27,811 bases of DNA. It comes from Pseudomonadota bacterium (lineage in GTDB: Bacteria > Pseudomonadota > Alphaproteobacteria > Acetobacterales > Acetobacteraceae). The stretch spans positions 1-27,811 of the forward strand of contig JAKBCH010000026.1 in the NCBI GenBank assembly GCA_021808055.1, given 5' to 3'. The notes below the pieces were generated by a model that was not told the origin of the DNA, did no database searches, and saw nothing but the letters and a program-made list of their open reading frames with translations. Shown here in pieces: positions 15,205-23,189 of this stretch. Made by a program: the position numbers and the translations under genes. Every line of letters begins with the position of its first letter. Position 1 is the stretch's first letter.

Positions 15205-16477
15205 CCGAGGGAGCGATATAAATCGCGCGGAAATCGTTGACGTTCGTATGCGTCGGCCCGGTGATAATAGACTGGCCGAGGGCTTCGAAAAAGCTGTGCG
15301 CATCGTGGCGGGTGAGGAAGGCGCGGGGGTCCATCCCCTGCTTCTCGGCGCGGGCGCTAGTGCCAGGGGTCCAGATGGCGCCGGCGATCTCCTCGATGCC
15401 GTCAATGCCGTCCGTATCCGCGGCCAGGGCGTAAATGCCGGGCTGGTCCTGCGCGGCGACGCCAAACGCCAGCAGGAATTCGACATTGCGCCCACCCCTG
15501 CCCGCCTCTTCATGGGCGCGTAATGTCACCGTTGTTTCACCGCCCGAAAGCAGCACGCAAGGGGCGGCGAAGGGCTGGCCGCGTTCCGCGACCTGCCGCG
15601 CGATGGCCGCCAGCACAGCGCCAGCATCCTTGGCCTCGCCTTCAAGACGATCACTGAGAATATAAGCCGGGATGCCCTGCGCGGTGATCATTTGCGCCGC
15701 AGCATCCAGAGAAGCCTGGGGCGTGACGGTCATATGCGTCTCTGCCCCGGCGAGCCGCGCATCGCCCGGCTTTATGCTTTCGCTCTCGGGTGAGGCCAGC
15801 ACGGCCGCGATCGAGGGCGGCACATCAATACGGTAATGCGCAAGAATTGCCGCCGCTTCAGCGCTGGTTGAGGCATCGGCGACCACGGGGCCAGAGGCGA
15901 TGGCCGCCGGGTCATCACCCGGCACGTCGGACATCAACAGCCCGACAACCTTTGCCGGGTGCGCGGCGGCGGCCAGGCGGCCGCCCTGGGTTTGGGAAAG
16001 ATGCCGCCTGACGCAATTGAACTCGCTGATGGCGGCACCTGAGGCCAGCAGCGCACGGTAGAGCGCCTGGATTTCCTCCAGCGCGATGCCGGGCAACGGC
16101 AAGGTCAGCAGCGCGGAGCCGCCGCCTGAAACCAGCGTCAGCAGCAAATCATCCGGCCCCAGGCCCTGGGCAATTTCCAGGCAACGCTGGGCGGCCTTCA
16201 TGCCAGCTTCATCCGGCACTGGGTGCGATGCCTCGACAACCTCGATCCATTGCGTGGGCAAAGCGTGGCCGTAACGCGTAACCACCATGCCCTCCAGCGG
16301 GGCACCGTAATGCTCCTCTACCGCGCGCGCCATGGAGGCAGCACCCTTGCCGGCACCCAGCACGACGAGCCGCCCGCGCGGACGCTCCGGCAGAAAGGGC
16401 TTCAGGCAGCGCATGGGGTCGGCAGCGGCCACAGCGGCATCAAAAGCGGCGCGAAGAAGAGAGGCAGGATCGGTCAT
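15200..16477 (-). CDS. Glycerate 2-kinase, MOFRL family
   Basis: A 425-residue cytoplasmic kinase forming 2-phosphoglycerate from D-glycerate. The N-terminal DUF4147-type domain has GAGKGA at 41-46, whose Lys44 matches the catalytic lysine of the family, then SGGGSALL (117-124) and SDVPGDDP (183-190). The C-terminal MOFRL domain has SGGETTVT at 311-318 and GRGGRN at 326-331, the latter carrying the second conserved basic residues. The ATG overlaps the stop of the dehydrogenase gene by four bases, so the pair is co-translated: the reductase makes D-glycerate from hydroxypyruvate and this enzyme phosphorylates it into glycolysis. Names used for such genes include gckA and ttuD; which fits best is not decidable here. 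Confidence 0.93.
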   Translation of the reverse strand: MTDPASLLRAAFDAAVAAADPMRCLKPFLPERPRGRLVVLGAGKGAASMARAVEEHYGAPLEGMVVTRYGHALPTQWIEVVEASHPVPDEAGMKAAQRCLEIAQGLGPDDLLLTLVSGGGSALLTLPLPGIALEEIQALYRALLASGAAISEFNCVRRHLSQTQGGRLAAAAHPAKVVGLLMSDVPGDDPAAIASGPVVADASTSAEAAAILAHYRIDVPPSIAAVLASPESESIKPGDARLAGAETHMTVTPQASLDAAAQMITAQGIPAYILSDRLEGEAKDAGAVLAAIARQVAERGQPFAAPCVLLSGGETTVTLRAHEEAGRGGRNVEFLLAFGVAAQDQPGIYALAADTDGIDGIEEIAGAIWTPGTSARAEKQGMDPRAFLTRHDAHSFFEALGQSIITGPTHTNVNDFRAIYIAPSA

Positions 16478-17454
16478 TCTACAAGGTTCCGTGGTTCGTC
16501 AGCCAGAAAGGCGTCTATATTTCCAATGAGCTGATCCGCCAAGGTCTGGACCGCTTCTTCGCTCGCCCAGGCAACATGCGGAGTGAGAATAAAATTCGGC
16601 AAATCCAACAGCGCCATGAGCGGGTGGCCCGGCGGGGGCGGTTCCGCGCTGGCAACATCAAACCCCGCCCCGGCAATCTGCCCGCTGCGCAACGCCTCAC
16701 CCAGCGCCACTTCATCCACCAACCCGCCCCGACCGGTGTTGATAAGCAGGGGCCGCCGCGCCATGCGCGCAAATTCCGCCGCGCCGATGAGGTGGCGCGT
16801 GGCCGGGGTGAGCGGACAATGCAGGGTGATGACATCCGAACAGCCCAGCATCTCGTCGAAACTCACATAACCATCGCGCGTCTCGGCCTCACCCTTGCGC
16901 CCGGCGAAAACGACCTCCATGCCGAAAGCCCGGCCCAGCTTCGCCACCGCCGCACCAATCGCCCCGCCGCCAACCACACCCAAAGTGGACCCCGCGAGGT
17001 CGCGGATTGGGTAGTCGAAATAACAGAACTGCCCGCTTTCCTGCCAACGCCCTTGCGCGACTGAGGCATGATATGCCAGCAAATTGCGGCGCAGCGCCAG
17101 AATGAGGGCAAATGTATGCTCCGGCACCGTGTTCACGGCATAGCCCCGGATGTTGCACACCGCCACATGCCCCGCCCGGCACGCGGCGAGGTCCACAATG
17201 TCTGTTCCCGTTGCGGCAATGGCGATGAGACGCAAATTCGGCGCGGCGGCAATGGCTTCTGCATTTATGGGCGTTTTGTTGGTGATGACGATGTCGGCAT
17301 CCGCGATTCGCGCTGCAACGAGAGAGGCGGGCGTGGCCTCGAAGCTGAGGAATTCATGAGTGGCGGCCAGCGGGCGCAGCGCAACCGAAGGACCCAGCGT
17401 GGCGCGGTCCAGAAACACCACGCGCAGCGGTGCCGGTTTGCTGGGATTCTGCAT
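16474..17454 (-). CDS. D-2-hydroxyacid dehydrogenase, probable hydroxypyruvate/glyoxylate reductase
   Basis: A 326-residue NAD(P)-dependent enzyme. The Rossmann loop is GVVGGGAIGAAVAKLG (159-174). The catalytic Arg242 is in LINTGRGGLVDE, Glu271 in FDVASAEPPPPGHPL and His293 in FILTPHVAWAS. SGQFCYFDYPIRDLAGSTLG at 140-159 resembles glycerate dehydrogenases of the HprA type. GGGAG at 17461-17465 (minus strand) precedes the ATG by six bases. The overlapping glycerate kinase downstream supports hydroxypyruvate or glyoxylate as substrate. The residue deciding NADH or NADPH preference is ambiguous: FAGRK follows the second strand in place of the usual acidic residue, which leans toward NADPH. Confidence 0.92.
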   Translation of the reverse strand: MQNPSKPAPLRVVFLDRATLGPSVALRPLAATHEFLSFEATPASLVAARIADADIVITNKTPINAEAIAAAPNLRLIAIAATGTDIVDLAACRAGHVAVCNIRGYAVNTVPEHTFALILALRRNLLAYHASVAQGRWQESGQFCYFDYPIRDLAGSTLGVVGGGAIGAAVAKLGRAFGMEVVFAGRKGEAETRDGYVSFDEMLGCSDVITLHCPLTPATRHLIGAAEFARMARRPLLINTGRGGLVDEVALGEALRSGQIAGAGFDVASAEPPPPGHPLMALLDLPNFILTPHVAWASEEAVQTLADQLIGNIDAFLADEPRNLVE

Positions 17455-17510
17455 GTTGATCTCCCGCCTCCGGCCTGAATGGCTTGATTATAGCGGGAAT
17501 TTTTTATGGC

Positions 17511-17547
17511 GCAAAACAGCCCGGACCAGTTCATGATCCGGGCTGTT
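17511..17547 (-). terminator. Intrinsic terminator of the wrbA-doxX unit
   Basis: AACAGCCCGGA (17515-17525) and TCCGGGCTGTT (17537-17547) form a perfect 11-base stem with an 11-base loop. Read on the minus strand it ends in TTTTGC, about 31 bases past the doxX stop, so it most likely ends the wrbA-doxX transcript. Confidence 0.75.
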
Positions 17548-17578
17548 ATTCAGCTCCAGGCTACGGTTTTCAGGTCGT

Positions 17579-18031
17579 TTAGCTGTTGACGGCCCGGCGG
17601 TTGCGTATCACCTGGCACAGCTTCGCATCCAGCGCATAACGACCAGCGCCGTTGGCATAGAGCAGCAGAAACCCACCCATGATGCTGACATTCTTGTAGA
17701 AATTGATCTCGTTTTCGTATTGAGCCGCCCCGCTCATCCTCCAGTAATGATGGGCCAGAAACCCGGTAGCGAGGGTGTAGAACGCCATCAGCACGGCAAG
17801 CAGGCGGGTGCCAATGCCAAGCAATAGGGCAAGCGAGACAAAAACCTCCATGACAATCGCAACAAGCGCAGATAGTTCCGGCGCCGGAACGCCTGTCTGC
17901 CCCATATAGGCAACGGTTCCTGAATAATCGAGCAATTTGCTCCACCCGAACTTCAGAAACAAAACAGTCAACAAGATACGGGCAACAAGGATAACCTCAT
18001 CGGTAAAATAACCCTGACGCGTGGTGGACAT
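17579..18031 (-). CDS. DoxX family inner-membrane protein
   Basis: A 150-residue membrane protein with about four transmembrane helices (near 13-32, 53-72, 74-92 and 112-126). ARILLTVLFLKFGWSKLLDY, VPAPELSALVAIVMEV and LATGFLAHHYW are typical of the DoxX family, whose members are linked to respiratory or quinone-coupled redox functions and to oxidative-stress responses. The ATG at 18031 is supported by AGGAG at 18040-18044 (minus strand), eight bases away; the longer frame to 18058 would destroy this arrangement. It follows wrbA by 27 bases in the same direction, so the two probably share a promoter and a redox-stress role. Confidence 0.88.
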   Translation of the reverse strand: MSTTRQGYFTDEVILVARILLTVLFLKFGWSKLLDYSGTVAYMGQTGVPAPELSALVAIVMEVFVSLALLLGIGTRLLAVLMAFYTLATGFLAHHYWRMSGAAQYENEINFYKNVSIMGGFLLLYANGAGRYALDAKLCQVIRNRRAVNS

Positions 18032-18058
18032 CGATTTATCTCCTGCTTCCAGCCGCAT

Positions 18059-18658
18059 TTATGCGGAAAGCTTGGCGGAAATTTCGGCCACGTGCCGGCC
18101 AAGGAAGCGCGCCCCGTCCAGCTCGTTTTCGCTGGGCTGGCGCGAGCCATCACCGGCGGCGATGGTGGTGGCACCGTAAGGCGCGCCGCCCGTCACCTCG
18201 TCCAGCTTCAACTGGCCCTGGAAGGAATAAGGCAGCCCGACAATCACCATGCCGAGATGCAAGAGATTGGTGTGGATGTTGAGCAACGTGGTTTCCTGCC
18301 CGCCATGCTGGCTGGCGGTTGAAACAAACGCCGCACCCACCTTGCCGTTAAGCGCGCCGCGCATCCACAGGCCACCGGTCTGGTCCAGAAAATTGGCCAT
18401 CTGCGAGGTCATCCGGCCATAACGCGTGCCATTGCCGATGATGATGGCATCGTAATCAGCGAGCTCCTGCGGCTGCGCGACCGGCGCTTTCTGGTCCAGC
18501 TTGAAATGGCTTTTCTGGGCAATTTCTTCCGGCACCAGCTCTGGCACACGCTTGATATCAACCTGGGCGCCGGTGGTGCGGGCACCTTCGGCCACCGCCT
18601 CCGCCATGGTTTCGATATGACCATAGCTGGAATAATACAGCACAAGAATCTTCGGCAT
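18059..18658 (-). CDS. wrbA: NAD(P)H:quinone oxidoreductase, WrbA type
   Basis: A 199-residue flavodoxin-like enzyme that reduces quinones by two electrons with FMN. The phosphate-binding loop YSSYGHIET is at 9-17, GTRYGRM at 77-83 and [12 protein letters not shown] at 113-124. [20 protein letters not shown] near 157-176 is the family signature. The start at 18658 has AAGGAA at 18666-18671 (minus strand) seven bases upstream; a 15-residue longer frame has no such support. It is the first gene of a wrbA-doxX pair and faces a divergent lysR gene across a palindrome, an arrangement usual for electrophile- or quinone-responsive control. Confidence 0.95.
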   Translation of the reverse strand: MPKILVLYYSSYGHIETMAEAVAEGARTTGAQVDIKRVPELVPEEIAQKSHFKLDQKAPVAQPQELADYDAIIIGNGTRYGRMTSQMANFLDQTGGLWMRGALNGKVGAAFVSTASQHGGQETTLLNIHTNLLHLGMVIVGLPYSFQGQLKLDEVTGGAPYGATTIAAGDGSRQPSENELDGARFLGRHVAEISAKLSA

Positions 18659-18739
18659 ATTGTGGTTCCTTTCTGGATCAAGCCGAAGATCTCGGCTCGT
18701 CACCTCTTAAAATCGGACTTGCATAAAGAAAAAGAAAGA

Positions 18740-18763
18740 GAAACTATAGAAAACTACAGTTTC
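18740..18763. promoter_or_regulatory. Near-perfect palindrome in the wrbA/lysR divergent promoter, probable LysR operator
   Basis: GAAACTATAG (18740-18749) and CTACAGTTTC (18754-18763) match as inverted repeats in nine of ten positions around AAAA. It lies 10 bases before the lysR start and about 80 bases upstream of wrbA. The left half includes CTATAG, which could double as a -10 element for lysR. Repression of lysR by its own product and control of wrbA are inferred from position. Confidence 0.55.
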
Positions 18764-18773
18764 TGGAACTTGC

Positions 18774-19700
18774 ATGTCATCCTTGCCCGACCTTGAAGCC
18801 TGGGGTATTTTTGCCAAGGTTGCTGAAGCTGGCTCTTTCGCCCGAGCCGCTTCAGACCTCAAATTGTCCAAACCCACCGTCTCAAAGGCCATCGCCCGGC
18901 TTGAGGAGCGCGTCGGCACTGCTTTGTTCAACCGGACATCGCGCCGCCTCTCGCTCACTGAAACCGGCAGACAGGCCGCAATTGGCGCGGCGCGGCTTCT
19001 GGCCGAGGGCGAAGCCGTGGAGGCCGAGGCCACACTACAGGCCGTCATTCCCAGCGGCGTGGTGCGCATGTCCGCGCCGATGTCGTTTGGTGTGGCCAAC
19101 CTTGCCCCATTGCTGCCGGAGCTGTTTGCCGTTTACCCCAAAATTTCCATCGATCTGCATCTCTCTGACGAAATTGTGGATTTAATCGGCGGCGGCTTCG
19201 ACCTGGCCTTGCGAATTGCCGCCTTGCCCGATTCAAGCCTGCGCGCCCGCCCTATCTGTCGCGTCAGGCGCGTGCTGGTCGGCGCGCCCACCTATTTTAC
19301 CAACCGTGAAAAGCCACAAAGCCCGCGTGACCTCACCCAACACAATTGCCTGAGCTATACCAACGTGCCCAACCCGGACCGCTGGCGCTTTCTGCGCGCA
19401 TCCGGCGAGGAAGAGGTGGCGATTATCTCTCAAGGCCCCTTGCGGGCGAATAACGCCGATGCCATGCGCCCCATGCTGCTGGCGGGCCTCGGTCTCGCGA
19501 TACAACCGGAATTCATGGTCAGCGAGGACCTCAAGGCCGGATTGCTGGAAGTTTTGATGCCTGAATGGGCCATGCCGCCCATTTCTCTGAGCCTGGTCAC
19601 CCCACCTGGTCGGCATCGCCCGGCCCGGGTTGCCGCGGTGATCGAGTTTTTGGCGAAGCGCCTTTCTGGCGCGCCCTGGGCGCTTGCAGAAGCAATCTAA
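18774..19700 (+). CDS. LysR-family transcriptional regulator
   Basis: A 308-residue regulator with an N-terminal winged helix-turn-helix (about 6-65; FAKVAEAGSFARAASDLKLS, KPTVSKAIARLEERVGTALF) and a C-terminal periplasmic-binding-like effector domain (about 92-295). It belongs to the broad AaeR/DsdC-unlike branch that often lies divergently from flavin or quinone reductase genes. The ATG is preceded only by a weak TGGA-type site. The palindrome just upstream and the divergent wrbA-doxX pair are its likely targets. The ligand is unknown; a quinone or electrophile is a guess from the neighbours. It converges with a 55-codon gene, with one base between the stop codons. Confidence 0.93.
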   Translation: MSSLPDLEAWGIFAKVAEAGSFARAASDLKLSKPTVSKAIARLEERVGTALFNRTSRRLSLTETGRQAAIGAARLLAEGEAVEAEATLQAVIPSGVVRMSAPMSFGVANLAPLLPELFAVYPKISIDLHLSDEIVDLIGGGFDLALRIAALPDSSLRARPICRVRRVLVGAPTYFTNREKPQSPRDLTQHNCLSYTNVPNPDRWRFLRASGEEEVAIISQGPLRANNADAMRPMLLAGLGLAIQPEFMVSEDLKAGLLEVLMPEWAMPPISLSLVTPPGRHRPARVAAVIEFLAKRLSGAPWALAEAI

Positions 19701-19701
19701 T

Positions 19702-19869
19702 CTAATGCCTGGCGAGGTGCGCAGCACCTGCCAGCAGGCAGAGCGGCAAAACCACCCCTGCCACCAGCGATGCCGGAGAATGGAGCACCGCAAGCGCCAC
19801 CAACACCGAGGCCGCGGTAACGGCAAGTGTACGCTTGTCACCGAATAATGTTTTGATAAAACCCTGCAT
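19702..19869 (-). CDS. Small two-helix membrane protein, last gene of the metal-uptake cassette
   Basis: A 55-residue protein of unknown family. It starts MQGFIKTLFGDKRTLAVTA and then has two hydrophobic stretches separated by HSP, about residues 15-29 and 33-50. The ATG follows the stop of the upstream gene after a single base (TAA-T-ATG), which strongly suggests translational coupling and a real gene. A longer frame from 19890 would overlap the upstream gene. Lys, Arg and Asp sit near the N-terminus and LARH ends the protein, so both termini may be cytoplasmic. It could be a subunit or stabiliser of the E-x-x-E permease encoded just upstream; that is inference. Confidence 0.65.
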   Translation of the reverse strand: MQGFIKTLFGDKRTLAVTAASVLVALAVLHSPASLVAGVVLPLCLLAGAAHLARH

Positions 19870-19870
19870 A

Positions 19871-20587
19871 TTACACCATCTTTGGAGCATTTAGCCGATA
19901 TTTGTTAAGGCTGATGAGCGCCAGCCCGCCCAGCAGATAAAAACCAAACAAAGCCAGCAGCGTGGCATCGCCCAGCGGCCAATTATAGCCAAGCGATTCC
20001 AGAATCCAGAAGCTGCCGAAGCTGAGCACCGCGGCGCTCACCGTAAACTTGATGGCATTTTCTGGCACACGCGCGAGCGGCTTGCGCAGCATCATGCCCG
20101 CAACCGCCACGGCAAGCAGAGCCAGCAGCGCCGCACTGGCGGCGGCGATTGTGTGATGCGTCTGCACGCCCAGCGCCACGACAATTAACCAGACCTCCAA
20201 CCCTTCCAGCAACATGCCGTTAAAGGCAATGAACCAGGCTGCGCGGGCATCATGAATATCCGCGCGTGCCTGCAAGGCGGCGAATTCGGCATCTTCATCG
20301 TGCAGCTTTTTAAGGCCAGCACCGCGCGCCACCGCCTTGCCCAGCCAGCGCACACCGAACAAGGTGAGGAACACACCAATAACGAACTGCAAAATCGCCA
20401 AATCGTGAATCCGAGTCAGCAAAAAACTGCCGATGGCGGTTAAAACGGCCAGAGCCAGCAGCGCCGCACCTGCCGCCTCCAATGCCCGCCTCCAGCCGAT
20501 GGAAAGTGCCACCGCCAGGATGATCGTATAGGCCTCTACCCATTCGACCGAAGCGGTAAGAAATGTTGCGAATAGAATACCCGTCAC
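19871..20587 (-). CDS. Duplicated integral membrane protein with paired ExxE motifs (COG4280-like, FTR1-resembling)
   Basis: A 238-residue membrane protein with about seven hydrophobic segments. It looks like two related halves. The first has SVEWVEAYTIILAVALSIG, with Glu15 and Glu18, and the second LLEGLEVWLIVVALGV, with Glu128 and Glu131; each is followed by an Ala/Leu-rich helix and then a related FVIGVFLTLFGVRWLG / FTVSAAVLSFGSFWIL segment. The FTR1/EfeU iron permeases carry REGLE motifs in two repeated halves, and EGLEVWLIV is very similar, though the Arg is missing here. The likely role is metal ion passage through the inner membrane. The ATG overlaps the ABC ATPase stop (ATGA), tying it to the uptake operon. 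Family recall (COG4280) is from memory and the substrate is unproven. Confidence 0.75.
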   Translation of the reverse strand: MTGILFATFLTASVEWVEAYTIILAVALSIGWRRALEAAGAALLALAVLTAIGSFLLTRIHDLAILQFVIGVFLTLFGVRWLGKAVARGAGLKKLHDEDAEFAALQARADIHDARAAWFIAFNGMLLEGLEVWLIVVALGVQTHHTIAAASAALLALLAVAVAGMMLRKPLARVPENAIKFTVSAAVLSFGSFWILESLGYNWPLGDATLLALFGFYLLGGLALISLNKYRLNAPKMV

Positions 20588-21645
20588 GTGTCGTCTGCTC
20601 CTGTCTCGTCAAACAAAAAAAGCCCGGCTGGGTCTATGCTGATGCTCTGTGGCCCTAATGCAACGGGAGATTGGCTATAGCCACTCACGGTCAGGTCCGG
20701 GCGAGAGAGGCGCCAGCGTATATGAAAGCGCCCTGCCTCGAAATTCAACCCGATGGCCTCGGCGGAAATGCCCGCGCCGTTCTGCGCCGGGCGGATCGCA
20801 TCGCCGCGCCAGAACAGCCTCGCATTGGGGCTCTTTGGTGGCGGGCCGCAAGGCATAATGCGCTGGCCGCCCAGCTCCAAAACCGCAGCACCATCCTGCA
20901 CCGCAAACTTCACGCAAACACCCCCGAGCGCGCCGGTGAAGCGGGCGATATAGGAAGAAGATGGCGTCTGCCAAAGCGAGACCGGCACACCTTGCTGACG
21001 GATGACGCCATTCTCCAGAACCGCGACCTTATCCGCAAGTTTCCAGCAATCCTCTGGGTCGTGGCTGACCAGCACGGCGGAAATGCCGGTGGCGCGCACG
21101 GTTTCTCGTAGTTCCTCGCGCAGCATTTCCCGGCTTTCAAGGTCCAGGCTGGAAAGCGGTTCATCCAACAGCAGCAACCGGGGGCGGCTGGCCAGGGCGC
21201 GGGCAATGCCCACGCGCTGTTGCTGCCCGCCGGAGAGCAACGCCGGGCGGCGAGAGGCCATCGCGGCAACACCCAACCGCTGCAGCAGCGCCAAAGCCGC
21301 CTGGTTGCGCTTCGCCGTGCCGGACGGCAGCGCCAGCGCCACGTTTTCCAGGCAGCTCAAATGCGGCCATAAGGCGAAATCTTGAAACACCATGCCGAGG
21401 CCCCGGCGTTCCGCCGGCACAAATACCCCGGCGGCATCGTCCACCACCGCGCCAGCAATCTTCACGCAGCCTGCATCCGCGCGGTCCAGCCCTGCGATTA
21501 ACCGCAACATGGTGGTTTTGCCAGAGCCGGATTCACCGGCGAGCACCAGAAACTTCCCGTCCTCCAACGCCAGATTGATGCCGCGCAGCACCGCCCGGCC
21601 GCCAAGGCGGCGCGTGGCGTCGGTCATCTCCAAACTCAGGCTCAT
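20584..21645 (-). CDS. ABC transporter ATPase, Fe(III)/FbpC-like
   Basis: A 353-residue cytoplasmic ATPase. Walker A is GESGSGKT at 37-44, the Q-loop GMVFQDFALWPHL around Gln88, the signature LSGGQQQRV at 137-145, Walker B LLLLDEP with Asp161/Glu162, and the H-loop His195 in VSHDPEDCW. The C-terminal 120 residues form a beta-rich TOBE-like regulatory domain, as in the iron, molybdate and putrescine branch. It overlaps the permease by four bases upstream and the ExxE membrane protein downstream. With the fused permease and the binding protein it resembles the FbpABC/AfuABC iron(III) class, but PhnT-like 2-aminoethylphosphonate or other anion systems share the fold. Confidence 0.93.
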   Translation of the reverse strand: MSLSLEMTDATRRLGGRAVLRGINLALEDGKFLVLAGESGSGKTTMLRLIAGLDRADAGCVKIAGAVVDDAAGVFVPAERRGLGMVFQDFALWPHLSCLENVALALPSGTAKRNQAALALLQRLGVAAMASRRPALLSGGQQQRVGIARALASRPRLLLLDEPLSSLDLESREMLREELRETVRATGISAVLVSHDPEDCWKLADKVAVLENGVIRQQGVPVSLWQTPSSSYIARFTGALGGVCVKFAVQDGAAVLELGGQRIMPCGPPPKSPNARLFWRGDAIRPAQNGAGISAEAIGLNFEAGRFHIRWRLSRPDLTVSGYSQSPVALGPQSISIDPAGLFLFDETGADDT

Positions 21646-23189
21646 GCGCTTTCCCTCACCAGCGCGGCGGGCGCGTGGCCAAAGCGCAACGTCAGGTTCA
21701 GCACCGCCGCCAGCCCGGCCAGCACAGCCATGGCCAGCAAGGCCAGCCGTGCCGCCTGGTCGTAATTCGCCATCATGTCGGCTGATACAATCGCAACACC
21801 GAGCGGCATTTGTCCCGGAACATAAAGCAATTCAGAAACCGGCAGCTCGAACATGACGCCCCCCACCACGAGCAGCCACGCATAAAGCCCAGGGCGGATG
21901 AGCAACGCGCCCTCGATATCGATGAGGCGCGTTTGCAGTGGCAGGCCGAATATCCGCGCGGCTTCATCCAGCTTCGCATCAAGCTGCGCCATGGTGCTGC
22001 CCAGCAGCCGCACCGCCACCGGCAAAGCCCCCGCCGCATAAGCAATCACCAGCAGCAAAGCCGTGCCATAAAGCGGCAGAAAATTGTTGTTGAAGGCCAC
22101 AACATAGCCCGCCCCCAGCACCAGGCCAGGCACCGCCATGTTTGCAGCAAGCCCGCCTTGCACCGCCACCGTGAACCAGGCTGAACGCCCGCGTTGCAGT
22201 TTGAGCACAAACCACGCTGCCCCCAGCGCCAGCGTGGCGGCCAACACGCCATAGCCCAAAGAGCGGGGTATGGCGGCAAGAGAGTTCGCATCCAGCGCCG
22301 TGCCGTGCAACGCCACAACCGACAGCGCCAATAACGGCCCGGCAATGCCAGCGCCCCAAAGCAACGCTACGGCCAGCGCCAATACCACCCGCCCAATGGC
22401 ACCAGGGGGCACCGGCAGCGCCCGGCGCGCCTTGCCATGCACCAGTGCCGCCTGAAAACGCCGCTGGGTGGCCAATTGCAAAGCGCCCAGCAAGGCCGCG
22501 CTGGCGATCAGCCACCAGCACAGCATTGCGGCACCCGCAAAATCTGTCGGCGTGGTGTTCAGCCGTTCGTAGATGGCGTAAGTGAGAATCGGAATTTTGG
22601 TCGTCACACCCAGAGTCGCGGGAATGCCGAATTCCTGCATCGTCTCGATGGCGGCGATGGCGAACGCGGCGGCCATGGCGGGCAGCACAAGGCGCAAGGC
22701 AAGGCCCAAGCGCCGCCAGGCGGGCAGACGCAGCACCAATGCGGCTTCGCGCAGCGTGGCGCTCGCGCCTGCGAAGGTACCACGCGCAACGAACACGGCG
22801 AACGGCAGCGCCTTCAAAACATACAGAAACACCAGCCCCGCCGGGCCCAAAAACAACTGGCCGGGTAGGCTGTTGCGCAGCGCCGGGTTGGTGAACACCA
22901 CCAACCACCCGGTGGTGAGCACATAACCCGGCGTAAAGAATAATAACCACAGTCCCAGCCCCAGCAGGCGCACAGCCCCTCCTGCCTTGGTTTCTAACGC
23001 ATGCGCCGCCAACGCCCCCAACGGCGCCACAATCAAACCGGTTAGCAATGCAAAGGCGGCGGAGTTAAGAAATGGCCGCCAGCTTTCAACCGCTGCATGG
23101 CCGCCCGCCAACGGCAAAAGCAACAGCCGCGCCAGAGGATAAACAAACAGCAGCGCCAGCAGCAATGCCAGGCCGCGCGTAAGCCTCAT
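21642..23189 (-). CDS. Fused two-module ABC permease, Fe(III)/FbpB-like
   Basis: A 515-residue inner-membrane protein with about twelve hydrophobic helices, made of two permease modules in one chain. Each has an EAA coupling loop: LREAALVLRLPAWRRLGLALRLVLP near 146-170 and LDEAARIFGLPLQTRLIDIEGALL near 407-430. This fused design is characteristic of FbpB/SfuB-type iron(III) permeases and some phosphonate systems. Both ends overlap neighbouring genes by four bases, so expression is coupled with the binding protein and the ATPase. Length and topology are normal and no damage is seen. Confidence 0.92.
   Translation of the reverse strand: MRLTRGLALLLALLFVYPLARLLLLPLAGGHAAVESWRPFLNSAAFALLTGLIVAPLGALAAHALETKAGGAVRLLGLGLWLLFFTPGYVLTTGWLVVFTNPALRNSLPGQLFLGPAGLVFLYVLKALPFAVFVARGTFAGASATLREAALVLRLPAWRRLGLALRLVLPAMAAAFAIAAIETMQEFGIPATLGVTTKIPILTYAIYERLNTTPTDFAGAAMLCWWLIASAALLGALQLATQRRFQAALVHGKARRALPVPPGAIGRVVLALAVALLWGAGIAGPLLALSVVALHGTALDANSLAAIPRSLGYGVLAATLALGAAWFVLKLQRGRSAWFTVAVQGGLAANMAVPGLVLGAGYVVAFNNNFLPLYGTALLLVIAYAAGALPVAVRLLGSTMAQLDAKLDEAARIFGLPLQTRLIDIEGALLIRPGLYAWLLVVGGVMFELPVSELLYVPGQMPLGVAIVSADMMANYDQAARLALLAMAVLAGLAAVLNLTLRFGHAPAALVRESA

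Noticed and set aside
19709..19735. Strong stem (CTGGC/AGGTGC pairing with GCACCT/GCCAG) just after lysR, considered as its terminator
   Set aside because: No T-run follows on the plus strand and the stem lies within the 55-codon gene on the other strand, so it may only reflect coding sequence.
21979..22950. 323-codon minus-strand frame in a second phase inside the permease gene
   Set aside because: The overlapping 515-codon frame has two EAA loops and normal permease topology; the other frame is Gly/Arg/His-rich without motifs.
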